A DNA stretch of 7,277 nt from CAVWDI01 sp046259385. GTDB lineage: Bacteria > Chloroflexota > Anaerolineae > Anaerolineales > UBA4823. A program made the position numbers and the translations under genes. The DNA is taken from assembly GCA_046259385.1 (NCBI GenBank), contig JBJYWI010000255.1, positions 1 to 7,277 of the forward strand, given 5' to 3'. Each line of letters begins with the position of its first letter. Position 1 is the stretch's first letter. The notes under the pieces were generated by a model. That model was given only the letters and a program-made list of their open reading frames with translations. It did no database searches and was not told where the DNA came from. Below, piece by piece: positions 1-6,156 of this stretch.

Positions 1-197
1 ACAAAAGTCTCTTTTATTGTCCAGATATCCATCGCGCCTCTGGTATAGAACCTGAGGTCATTTTGCAGCAAGCGAATGATCTGGTTCTGGGAGTACGGCA
101 ATTTCAGGAAAACACGCAGGATATGTGAGCGAGGGGAAAAATTCCTCAAGAGTTTCCAGATTGAAATTAAGTGATAGCGGTATTTTGCAGTTGACAT
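1..197 (-). CDS. Partial CDS (N-terminus only), probable FkbM-family SAM-dependent methyltransferase
   Basis: An open frame begins at the ATG at 197-195 and stays open for 65 codons to the left edge, so only the N-terminus is present. An in-frame TGA lies seven codons upstream, so this ATG is the only standard start. The first part is basic and aromatic (MSTAKYRYHLISIWKLLRNF), followed near residues 48-65 by LRFYTRGAMDIWTIKETF. This resembles the segment just ahead of the SAM-binding motif in FkbM-type O-methyltransferases, where a 'lRfyvr..mDiw.ikEtf' pattern is common. The glycine-rich SAM motif itself would lie beyond the edge, so the family call is inference from a short stretch. No clear Shine-Dalgarno is seen. 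It follows the SAM methyltransferase gene by 115 bp on the same strand and may belong to the same envelope-glycan gene set. I am fairly sure it is coding, moderately sure of the family. Confidence 0.6.
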   Translation of the reverse strand, partial: MSTAKYRYHLISIWKLLRNFSPRSHILRVFLKLPYSQNQIIRLLQNDLRFYTRGAMDIWTIKETF

Positions 198-312
198 ATG
201 TTGTTTTGTGAGCTGCGCTCAAGCAAGTTTTACCCTTTCTGGCTGTTAATTCAATTAGATTTTACATATATTAATTAAGAGCTTCTAAGTCCACCATTAT
301 AGGCAGATAAAT
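198..312. other. AT-rich intergenic spacer between two leftward genes
   Basis: This 115-bp gap separates the methyltransferase stop (313) from the next leftward ATG (197). It is much more AT-rich than the flanking genes, including TTAATTAATATATG-like sequence on the minus strand. A five-pair hairpin, TGAGC/GCTCA with a three-base loop, lies at 209-221 but has no clean T-run behind it, so I do not call it a terminator. The gap is long compared with the others in the leftward set, so the left-edge gene may have its own promoter. Confidence 0.5.
296..301 (-). promoter_or_regulatory. Candidate -10 box (TATAAT) upstream of the left-edge gene
   Basis: Read on the minus strand this is a perfect TATAAT, about 99 nt ahead of the left-edge ATG, which would give a leader of roughly 90 nt. 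I find no convincing -35 hexamer at 16-18 bp further upstream, where the sequence is GC-rich coding sequence of the preceding gene. It could be chance in an AT-rich spacer. Confidence 0.25.
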
Positions 313-1125
313 TCATTTCCGGCGGGTTATGAAGAAAGTGCAGACGCCATCATCCCGGATTGGTTCCTGATCAAAATATTTTTTTGTAATCCTGTATGGT
401 ATCGCCAGGTTCCAGCGGAAAGGAGCCAATATCCACTTTCCGAACAACTTACGGGCAAGCAGTGATGGGAGACCAAAGTAGTGCCCCAGTTCTGTTATCC
501 GCAGGGCACCGGGAGAGAAATAATTGTGCCATCTAACGATTTCGAAACCTGCTTTCTGAAGGCGGTTGATCCATACTTCCGGTGGGTCTAGATGGTAATG
601 GCGAGCGATCCGGTCAAAAAAAGTACGGTATCGGTCAGCCAGCACGCCAGCGTTAATTCTTTCGAACCAGTTTGAAATGGAGAGGTTTTGATTAAATTGA
701 TGGTTGGGGACACAGAAAGCAAAAACCGCCCCAGGTTTTAAAACCCTGCTGGTTTCCTTTAAAACCGCTTCAATACCTGGAATATGTTCAAGAACTGAAT
801 TGCTGAAGGCGCTGTTGAAGTAATGATCCGGGAAGGGCATGCAACTGCCATCGGCCTGGATAAGGAATCGGTAGCTGTTTCTTCGGATAGCTTCCCAGAG
901 CGGTTTTATATCCGGGTCTAATCCAATATCCACAGGACTATTAAAAGTAATTTCTGCAAAATGCCCGTCTCCGCAACCCAGATCAAGGGTGGGTGAGGGA
1001 AGTAAAATATCCTGGTAAAACCTTGCTTCTACTGCCCGTAATAGGGCTCGAAAAAAAGGCAGTTCTTTGATATTCAGCCATAGAAAATCTTTTTCAACAG
1101 GATTGGAATTGGTTTTAGCAGCCAT
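313..1125 (-). CDS. Class I SAM-dependent methyltransferase (Methyltransf_11 type)
   Basis: This 270-residue protein has a Rossmann-fold methyltransferase core. Motif I is LDLGCGDGHF at residues 47-56, an acidic position after strand 2 is seen in DIGLDPD (66-72), the motif around ADGSCMPFPD (91-100) is typical of the Methyltransf_11 group, and the post-core block LEHIPGIEAVLKETSRVLKPGAVFAF (112-137) is classic. The C-terminal ~130 residues carry many aromatic residues and probably form the acceptor-binding part. The substrate cannot be read from the sequence. Its ATG lies inside the end of the upstream glycosyltransferase gene (11-bp overlap), pointing to translational coupling and a shared job, for example methylating a sugar or lipid-linked glycan. 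No good Shine-Dalgarno is visible, as expected for a coupled start. The methyltransferase call is solid; the role is inference. Confidence 0.9.
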   Translation of the reverse strand: MAAKTNSNPVEKDFLWLNIKELPFFRALLRAVEARFYQDILLPSPTLDLGCGDGHFAEITFNSPVDIGLDPDIKPLWEAIRRNSYRFLIQADGSCMPFPDHYFNSAFSNSVLEHIPGIEAVLKETSRVLKPGAVFAFCVPNHQFNQNLSISNWFERINAGVLADRYRTFFDRIARHYHLDPPEVWINRLQKAGFEIVRWHNYFSPGALRITELGHYFGLPSLLARKLFGKWILAPFRWNLAIPYRITKKYFDQEPIRDDGVCTFFITRRK

Positions 1126-2278
1126 TACCGGTGTGGATCAAATCCATGAAGATTTTTTCATAACTTCTGGCGACAAATTCAGGAGTGGAAAAAGACAGTA
1201 ATTCAGCTGGATCGCCTGCGTATTTTGTGGGATTCTTTATTATTTTGACCAGGGCATCTGCCAAATCGATTGGGTCTCCGGGTTTGATGATCCGACCCAT
1301 CCCGCTTGTTTGAACCGGGACTCGAACTCCCGGTAGATCTGTGGCGACAACGGGTGTTCCACATTTAAATGATTCCACCTGAACAATTCCGTATGATTCA
1401 GTGCTGTTAATGCTGGGTAGAACAACAACATCAGACACCTTAAAGAACGCTGCCATTTCCTCCGGGGACAGAATACCCACATATGTCCAATGATGACCCA
1501 GGCGATCTATTAGGGGAGATAACTTTTTCGCATACTGCTCTTCGCCGATAATGTCCCGGTAAGGTCCGACAAAAATCACCCTCGCTTCAGGCACCTTTAG
1601 CAGTACATGCGGTAGAGCCTGCGCCAGATATTCGACGCCCTTTTCAGCCGCAAGCCGAGACGCCATGCCGATCACTTTCTGATCTTTATTGATTGAGAAC
1701 TTTTCCCTGAAAGATGTAATTGTTTCCCGGTCAATGGGTGCAATTTCTACAGGCGGGTAAATTGGCTGGATTTTGCCCAGAAATTTTTTTAGAAACCGGG
1801 AATTTTCGGCGTAATCTCTTGTGTTGACCACAATCCTATCCGCCAGAGAGGCAGTAACAATGTTCGCCCAGTTTGAAACCTTGTTTGCAATCTGGTGAAT
1901 CAACCCGGAAGGCAAGTTTAAATCGCAGTGGTAGGTCAAAATCAGCGGTTTCTTTTGGAATTTACTTTCCAATGCGATTAACGCTGCATCCAACTGGGGT
2001 ATATGCAGGTGAACGATATCTGAATTGGAAATTAACTTCCAGGCTTGCAGCGGCATGGAAGGCATAATCACCCCCTTGCTTACCCGGAAAAGCACATTTA
2101 ACCTGACAATTTCCACGCCATCCTTATACTCATGGTGTGCTAAATCCTTACTGTACCGCGAGGTTAGAACTGTGACCTGGTGCCCTCTCCGGGCAAGGGC
2201 ACGCGCCTCCCTTTCAGCATAAATCGTGAGGCCGGAATAATGAGGCCGATAGTAGGTCAGTGCAATCAGTATTTGCAT
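1115..2278 (-). CDS. GT4-family (GT-B fold) glycosyltransferase
   Basis: This 387-residue retaining glycosyltransferase transfers a sugar from a nucleotide-sugar donor. The N-terminal Glycos_transf_4-like domain opens with MQILIALTYYRPHYSGLTIY, carrying the expected acceptor-side loop near residue 16, and continues to about 190. The C-terminal GT-1 domain follows, with KVIGMASRLAAEKGVEYL at 201-218 (R208 and K213 are the usual donor-phosphate contacts), FVGPY at 236-240 and an E-x7-E motif, E294 to E302 (ESYGIVQVE). CGTPVVATDLPGV at 306-318 completes the donor site. Length is normal and no signal peptide is seen; the enzyme is probably cytoplasmic or membrane-associated. It starts 7 bp after the membrane-protein stop and overlaps the methyltransferase start by 11 bp, so the three genes look co-translated. 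Donor and acceptor are unknown; envelope polysaccharide or glycolipid synthesis is likely from context. Confidence 0.93.
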   Translation of the reverse strand: MQILIALTYYRPHYSGLTIYAEREARALARRGHQVTVLTSRYSKDLAHHEYKDGVEIVRLNVLFRVSKGVIMPSMPLQAWKLISNSDIVHLHIPQLDAALIALESKFQKKPLILTYHCDLNLPSGLIHQIANKVSNWANIVTASLADRIVVNTRDYAENSRFLKKFLGKIQPIYPPVEIAPIDRETITSFREKFSINKDQKVIGMASRLAAEKGVEYLAQALPHVLLKVPEARVIFVGPYRDIIGEEQYAKKLSPLIDRLGHHWTYVGILSPEEMAAFFKVSDVVVLPSINSTESYGIVQVESFKCGTPVVATDLPGVRVPVQTSGMGRIIKPGDPIDLADALVKIIKNPTKYAGDPAELLSFSTPEFVARSYEKIFMDLIHTGNGC

Positions 2279-2285
2279 TCAATTA

Positions 2286-3320
2286 TCAAGTTTTGGAAGC
2301 ATCTCTTTCCGGAAGGCGCCGGATGCGATTATAAAGGCCAGCCAGCGTTTCTCCTTCCTGTGCAAAACCATATGAACCTATCAACCCTGTGACAATAAAA
2401 TTGAAGATGTGGGCAGTGAGCGCATAGGCAAGTGCAGTAGAAGGATCGAGGTCGAAAGCTGAAAGCGCAGCAACAGCGGATAATTCCCATACTCCAACAG
2501 CCCCGGGTGAGGATGGAACCGCGATACCCAGAGCAGTAACGCCAAGGCTGAATCCTGCCCATAGTATTCTGCCATCAGGAAAGAAAGCAAGCATTAGACA
2601 GTAATATTGGAGAATTGCTACGATCCAATTAAGAAGAAATAGACCGATCGAGCGCATGAACTGCGCAGGTTGGGTAAGTACGGATAGCCCCTTAAAAAAA
2701 AGCGGCAAATGTGTCCTGCCGAACCGGTTAACAGTTGGATATCTTACCGTAAATTTTTCAAACCATTCCAGCAGCAACTCGTGATGACGGGCTGCCAGGT
2801 AAAAAAGGAGCAAACTTGCTATTACAAACACGATAGCCGCAACAGCGGCGCGGGTTGCCCATTCTCCTCCAAGCACAAACGGAACAGTGATCAATAGCAG
2901 GCTCGACGCCATAACTACATCGATCGCACGTTCTAGGATGATGGTTGAAAACACTTCCCAGAAACTGAGCTCCGTCTTCGCCGAAAGCAAAAATGAACGT
3001 CCGATTTCTCCGAGCCGGAAAGGGAGAATGTTATTCAGCAGATAACCTTCATTCACTGTGAAGAATACATCTCCGATGCCGGCTTTGCCCTGCAGCAGCG
3101 ATCTCCAGGCTAAAGAACGAACATATAACCATACGGCTGTCATGATAAGAGCGAGAAGAACCAACCTTATATCAGCCAGTCTTAAGGCTTCGATAAATTT
3201 CCGGATATCCGCGATATAGAATACGATGGCAAGAGAAACCAGAGATACAACAAGTCCCGGAATTAATCTCTTCCAGTTTGTTATCTTTTCGGGGGAAGGT
3301 CCTTCGGGATGTTCTTCTAT
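2286..3320 (-). CDS. LPG-synthase-TM / UPF0104 (YbhN/AglD-type) integral membrane protein, apparent ATA start
   Basis: Read from the ATA at 3320-3318 this gives 344 residues, a usual length for the lysylphosphatidylglycerol-synthase transmembrane family (PF03706). Family blocks are present, numbered from that start: a GYLLNNILPFRLGEIGR-like block near residues 92-108, LERAIDVV near 129-136, and VPSSPGAVGVWE near 263-274. About eight hydrophobic helices are seen, the first at about 19-37. The soluble aminoacyl-transferase domain of true MprF is absent, so lysyl-lipid synthesis is unlikely; such stand-alone proteins are often encoded beside glycosyltransferases and may move or present lipid-linked substrates. 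From the TAA at 3347-3345 down to a TTG at 3164-3162 the frame is open but has no ATG, GTG or TTG. The TTG start would give 292 residues, lose helix 1, and has AAGG directly abutting it, too close to work as a Shine-Dalgarno. It lies 40 bp after tlyA and 7 bp before the glycosyltransferase. Confidence 0.82.
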   Translation of the reverse strand: MEEHPEGPSPEKITNWKRLIPGLVVSLVSLAIVFYIADIRKFIEALRLADIRLVLLALIMTAVWLYVRSLAWRSLLQGKAGIGDVFFTVNEGYLLNNILPFRLGEIGRSFLLSAKTELSFWEVFSTIILERAIDVVMASSLLLITVPFVLGGEWATRAAVAAIVFVIASLLLFYLAARHHELLLEWFEKFTVRYPTVNRFGRTHLPLFFKGLSVLTQPAQFMRSIGLFLLNWIVAILQYYCLMLAFFPDGRILWAGFSLGVTALGIAVPSSPGAVGVWELSAVAALSAFDLDPSTALAYALTAHIFNFIVTGLIGSYGFAQEGETLAGLYNRIRRLPERDASKT

Positions 3321-3327
3321 TTGTTGG

Positions 3328-3332
3328 CTCCT
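3328..3332 (-). promoter_or_regulatory. Shine-Dalgarno AGGAG that decides the membrane-protein start
   Basis: On the minus strand AGGAG is followed by seven bases (CCAACAA) and then ATA, which is ideal spacing for a start at 3320. No ATG, GTG or TTG in any frame lies at a workable distance from it. It is the strongest Shine-Dalgarno in the leftward set, so its presence before a non-standard codon argues that initiation really happens here, or that the base was once (or truly is) ATG. Confidence 0.6.
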
Positions 3333-3360
3333 GGCGACCCTGGATTAATCCTTATAGAGA

Positions 3361-4197
3361 CTATTGAGTCACCTTATCGATCATATTTCTGATATCAGCA
3401 GCTTTCTCCTGCTCCCAACTATAATCATCTAGGGGTTTTTCCTGAAATTTGAACCAGGCCAGGAATTCTTTATTCCCCTTAGGACCACTGAGTGGGGATA
3501 AGATCAGACCGTTTACCTGGTAACCTTCCAGGGTTGAAAACCAGAGCACATCCCGTAATACTTCACGGTGAACTTCAGAATTGCGGATTACTCCACGCCC
3601 GCGAGATACTTCCAGGCGGCCTGCTTCAAATTGGGGTTTGATCAGAGCGATGAGGTGATTGCTGGAATTTTCAAATGTTTCTTCTTTATCCTGATCGCGG
3701 TACCAGTTTTTAAATTTAGGCAGTATCTTCTTCAGTGAGATAAACGAAACGTCAACTGTGATCACTTCCACAGGTTCAGGAAGCGAGTCCAGATAGCGCG
3801 CGTTTGTTTCTTCCATAGAGATTACGCGCGCATCCTGGCGTATCTTCCAGTGCAGAATACCGTAGCCGACGTCGATTGCATACACACGCAGTGCACCATG
3901 TTGGAGAAGGCAGTCTGTAAAACCTCCAGTAGATGCGCCTACATCCGCGCAGATTTTCCCCACTATTTCAATGGGAAAGCGTTCCAGGGCTGCTGCCAGT
4001 TTTTCTCCTCCCCGAGAGATAAAACGAGCTCCTTGATCGATTTCGATGCCGGAATCGCGCTCAATTCTAGTTGAGGCTTTCAGAACTGGCTGGCCATTCA
4101 CACGAACCTGCCCAGCCATAATCAATCTCTGGGCACGGTTGCGGCTCTCAGCCAGGTCGCGTTCAACCAAAATAATATCCAGGCGCTCTTTTGGCAT
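3361..4197 (-). CDS. tlyA: TlyA-family rRNA 2'-O-methyltransferase (S4 domain + FtsJ-like domain)
   Basis: In this 278-residue protein residues 1-60 form an S4 RNA-binding domain (RLDIILVERDLAESRNRAQRL, then GQVRVNG). The rest is an FtsJ/RrmJ-type methyltransferase with SAM motif ADVGASTGGFTDC at 84-96. The K-D-K-E tetrad expected for 2'-O-methylation is visible as K66 (SRGGEKL), D149 (VDVSFISL), K187 (IKPQFEAG) and E244 (GNKEFL). TlyA proteins methylate riboses in 16S and/or 23S rRNA, and in mycobacteria this affects capreomycin sensitivity; the older 'hemolysin' name is misleading. The D149-K187 spacing is about ten residues longer than I recall for the mycobacterial protein, from a polar insert near 162-181. 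The ATG is preceded only by a weak GAAAG. It heads the leftward gene set and is probably a housekeeping passenger rather than part of glycan synthesis. Confidence 0.93.
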   Translation of the reverse strand: MPKERLDIILVERDLAESRNRAQRLIMAGQVRVNGQPVLKASTRIERDSGIEIDQGARFISRGGEKLAAALERFPIEIVGKICADVGASTGGFTDCLLQHGALRVYAIDVGYGILHWKIRQDARVISMEETNARYLDSLPEPVEVITVDVSFISLKKILPKFKNWYRDQDKEETFENSSNHLIALIKPQFEAGRLEVSRGRGVIRNSEVHREVLRDVLWFSTLEGYQVNGLILSPLSGPKGNKEFLAWFKFQEKPLDDYSWEQEKAADIRNMIDKVTQ

Positions 4198-4260
4198 CTT
4201 TCAATTTTAACACGAGAGGATTACCTGTTATATCTCCCTCAGATATGCTATCATAGCGGC
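4198..4260. promoter_or_regulatory. Divergent promoter region between tlyA and the ubiA-like gene
   Basis: These 63 bp must hold promoters for both arms unless transcription enters from elsewhere. On the plus strand TGCTATCAT at 4246-4254 looks like an extended -10 (TGnTATAAT with one mismatch); it would start RNA at about 4261, the A of the ubiA ATG. An alternative is TTACCT (4221-4226), 17 bp, TATGCT (4244-4249), with a poor -35. On the minus strand possible -10 boxes are TATGAT (4255-4250) and TATAAC (4232-4227), neither with a good -35. CTATCATAG at 4248-4256 is a near-perfect 9-bp palindrome around its central base, so the two -10 candidates overlap. Assignment is by eye only. Confidence 0.4.
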
Positions 4261-5148
4261 ATGATTCGGGGAACTCTTACAGGCATTATCAGGACTATGC
4301 GTCCCAAGCAGTGGATAAAGAATGGGGTTATTTTCGCTGCGCTGGTATTTGACCGCCAGCTTGGATTTAATAATCTGCCTGCATTTTTCCGGACTTTGGC
4401 TGGTTTTATCATCTTTTGCTTGCTCTCTGGTGTTGTTTACATTATTAATGATATTGCAGATTCAGAAGCGGACAAAAACCATCCTGAGAAAAAGGGGCGG
4501 CCGATTGCATCCGGGGATTTACCTATCAGGACTGCTGTCGCAGCTGCCGTTATCATCCTGGGTGTGATTTTTCCAATTTCATATCTCTTGTCTCCAGGAT
4601 TCACCCTGGTCGCGCTGGCATATTTTGTACTCAATCTCGCATATTCCAAGTGGTTGAAACATATCCCGATCATAGATGTATTTTCAATTTCACTGGGTTT
4701 TATCCTGCGGGTGCTGGCAGGAGCATCCCTCATCACGGTTGCCAGATTTTCTCCCTGGCTCTATGTAGTGACATCGATTGGGGCGCTGTTGCTGGGTTTT
4801 GGCAAGCGATGGGGAGAAATCTCTCTACTGGAAGATGATGCCCAGTCACACCGAAAAGTGCTGGATGGATACAATCTGCCACTATTGGACCAGTTAATCA
4901 CAATTGTTTCTGCGACGACGATTGTTGCTTACAGCCTCTATACATTCTCTGCGCCAAATTTGCCTGTAAACAATATTATGATGTTGACCATACCATTTGT
5001 TGTGTACGGCATATTCCGTTATATTTACCTGCTTCAAGTTGAGAACATGGGAGGCGCGCCTGAAGAAATTTTTCTCAAAGACCGCCCGATTCAGGTCGCG
5101 GTTATGTTGTGGGGATTTTCGGTATTAATGATTTTCTATATATTCTGA
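4261..5148 (+). CDS. UbiA-superfamily prenyltransferase, decaprenyl-phosphate phosphoribosyltransferase-like
   Basis: This 295-residue, roughly eight- or nine-helix membrane protein carries the Asp-rich UbiA motif N63-D64-x2-D67-x3-D71 (NDIADSEAD), followed by HPEKKGRPIASG (74-85). The second motif region YSKWLKHIPIIDV spans 128-140. RPKQWIKN (14-21), GFGKRWGE (179-186), the LPLLDQLITIVSATTIVAYS stretch (206-225) and GGAPEEIFLKDRPIQ (264-278) match the branch that includes mycobacterial Rv3806c. That enzyme moves phosphoribose from PRPP to decaprenyl phosphate, the first step to lipid-linked arabinose. Menaquinone or heme-O prenyltransferases are less likely given these motifs. Whether this organism makes an arabinose or ribose donor is unknown, as no DprE1/DprE2-like gene is in the window. 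No Shine-Dalgarno precedes the ATG, so the mRNA may be leaderless. A 56-bp gap separates it from mevalonate kinase. Confidence 0.87.
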   Translation: MIRGTLTGIIRTMRPKQWIKNGVIFAALVFDRQLGFNNLPAFFRTLAGFIIFCLLSGVVYIINDIADSEADKNHPEKKGRPIASGDLPIRTAVAAAVIILGVIFPISYLLSPGFTLVALAYFVLNLAYSKWLKHIPIIDVFSISLGFILRVLAGASLITVARFSPWLYVVTSIGALLLGFGKRWGEISLLEDDAQSHRKVLDGYNLPLLDQLITIVSATTIVAYSLYTFSAPNLPVNNIMMLTIPFVVYGIFRYIYLLQVENMGGAPEEIFLKDRPIQVAVMLWGFSVLMIFYIF

Positions 5149-5204
5149 AGTTGTAATTCCTAAATCATGCGACCATACTGGACACGGACCCAAGAGAGGG
5201 AAAT

Positions 5205-6152
5205 ATGCCTGCGGTGACCGCAACTGCTCCGGGGAAGGTAATCCTTTTCGGTGAACACGCGGTGGTTTACGGCAGACCTGCTATTGCTGTACCGGTGAAT
5301 CAGGTCCGGGCAAGGGCGGTTATTAATGCGGAGCCCACTGCTGAATCCGGCGTGATAGCGATCTATGCGCCGGATATCGACCTGTTTTCAGATCTCGATC
5401 AACTCCCGCTGGAACATCCAATTCGGTTGGCAGTGGATCTGGTTGCGTCATCGATTGGAGTAAAAAGGTTACCAGCATGCAGTATTAAAATCAGCTCGAC
5501 CATCCCGCTTTCAGCAGGAATGGGTTCGAGTGCCGCAGTTTCAATCGCTTTGATCCGGGCTTTTTCAGGTTTTCTCGGACAACCGTTACCGGATGAACAG
5601 ATTTCTGAAGTGGCATACAAGGTGGAGAAAATCCAGCACGGAACACCCTCCGGGATAGATAATACAGTCATTACATATGCGGAACCAGTGTATTACCAGA
5701 GAGGGCGCTCGATTGAGCGGTTAAAAATTAATGCTCCAATCACACTGGTTATCGCTGACAGCGGGTTATCAAGTCCGACCGCGGAAACCGTTGCGGATGT
5801 ACGCCGGGGGTGGGAGCAGGATTTTGAGGGATATGAAGATCTTTTTGACCGGATCGGCGAGATCTCAATTAAGGCGCGAGCCATGATTGAAAGCGGAAAC
5901 ATCCGTTTAATGGGACTATTGATGGATAAAAATCATGAACTGCTTCAGAAATTGGGGGTTTCCTCTAGAAAATTAAACATGCTTGTTGAAACAGCTAGGG
6001 AGAATGGAGCCATGGGTGCGAAACTTTCCGGAGGCGGCCGGGGAGGCAATATAATTGCGCTTGTTCCAGAGGGTTCTACAACTTTTGTGTCAGATGCCCT
6101 GAAAAAAGCTGGAGCAGAACGGGTGATAATGACGCGAGTGTATACAATATGA
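5205..6152 (+). CDS. mvk: Mevalonate kinase (GHMP kinase family)
   Basis: This 315-residue cytosolic kinase phosphorylates mevalonate to 5-phosphomevalonate with ATP. All three GHMP motifs are seen: PGKVILFGEHAVVYG at 9-23 (K11, E17, H18), the ATP loop PLSAGMGSSAA at 101-111, and AKLSGGGRGGNIIAL at 272-286. EKIQHGTPSGIDNTV at 141-155 is diagnostic of mevalonate kinase and contains the catalytic aspartate D152. Motif 3 carries an Arg (R279) and Asn (N282) where eukaryotic enzymes usually read GAGGGGC; I recall similar forms in Chloroflexota and some other bacteria. The start is well supported by GAGAGGG at 5194-5200, four bases ahead of the ATG. The IPK gene starts four bases after the stop, so the two steps of the pathway are tightly coupled. 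Galactokinase and homoserine kinase are ruled out by the motif details. Confidence 0.95.
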   Translation: MPAVTATAPGKVILFGEHAVVYGRPAIAVPVNQVRARAVINAEPTAESGVIAIYAPDIDLFSDLDQLPLEHPIRLAVDLVASSIGVKRLPACSIKISSTIPLSAGMGSSAAVSIALIRAFSGFLGQPLPDEQISEVAYKVEKIQHGTPSGIDNTVITYAEPVYYQRGRSIERLKINAPITLVIADSGLSSPTAETVADVRRGWEQDFEGYEDLFDRIGEISIKARAMIESGNIRLMGLLMDKNHELLQKLGVSSRKLNMLVETARENGAMGAKLSGGGRGGNIIALVPEGSTTFVSDALKKAGAERVIMTRVYTI

Positions 6153-6156
6153 TCCA

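Noticed and set aside
191..196. TTGACA on the plus strand, a perfect -35 hexamer.
   Set aside because: No -10 lies 16-18 bp downstream, no plus-strand gene follows, and the bases overlap the start of the minus-strand left-edge gene.
209..221. TGAGC/GCTCA hairpin in the left spacer as a terminator.
   Set aside because: The stem is five pairs and there is no immediate T-run on either strand.
2286..3164. TTG start giving a 292-residue form of the membrane protein.
   Set aside because: It removes the first membrane helix, its only AAGG abuts the codon directly, and the open frame continues upstream to a well-placed AGGAG.
4437..4736. A 99-residue minus-strand frame inside the ubiA-like gene, and similar nested frames within mvk, ipk, tlyA and the glycosyltransferase.
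   Set aside because: They lie wholly in other frames of strongly supported genes and show no family motifs.
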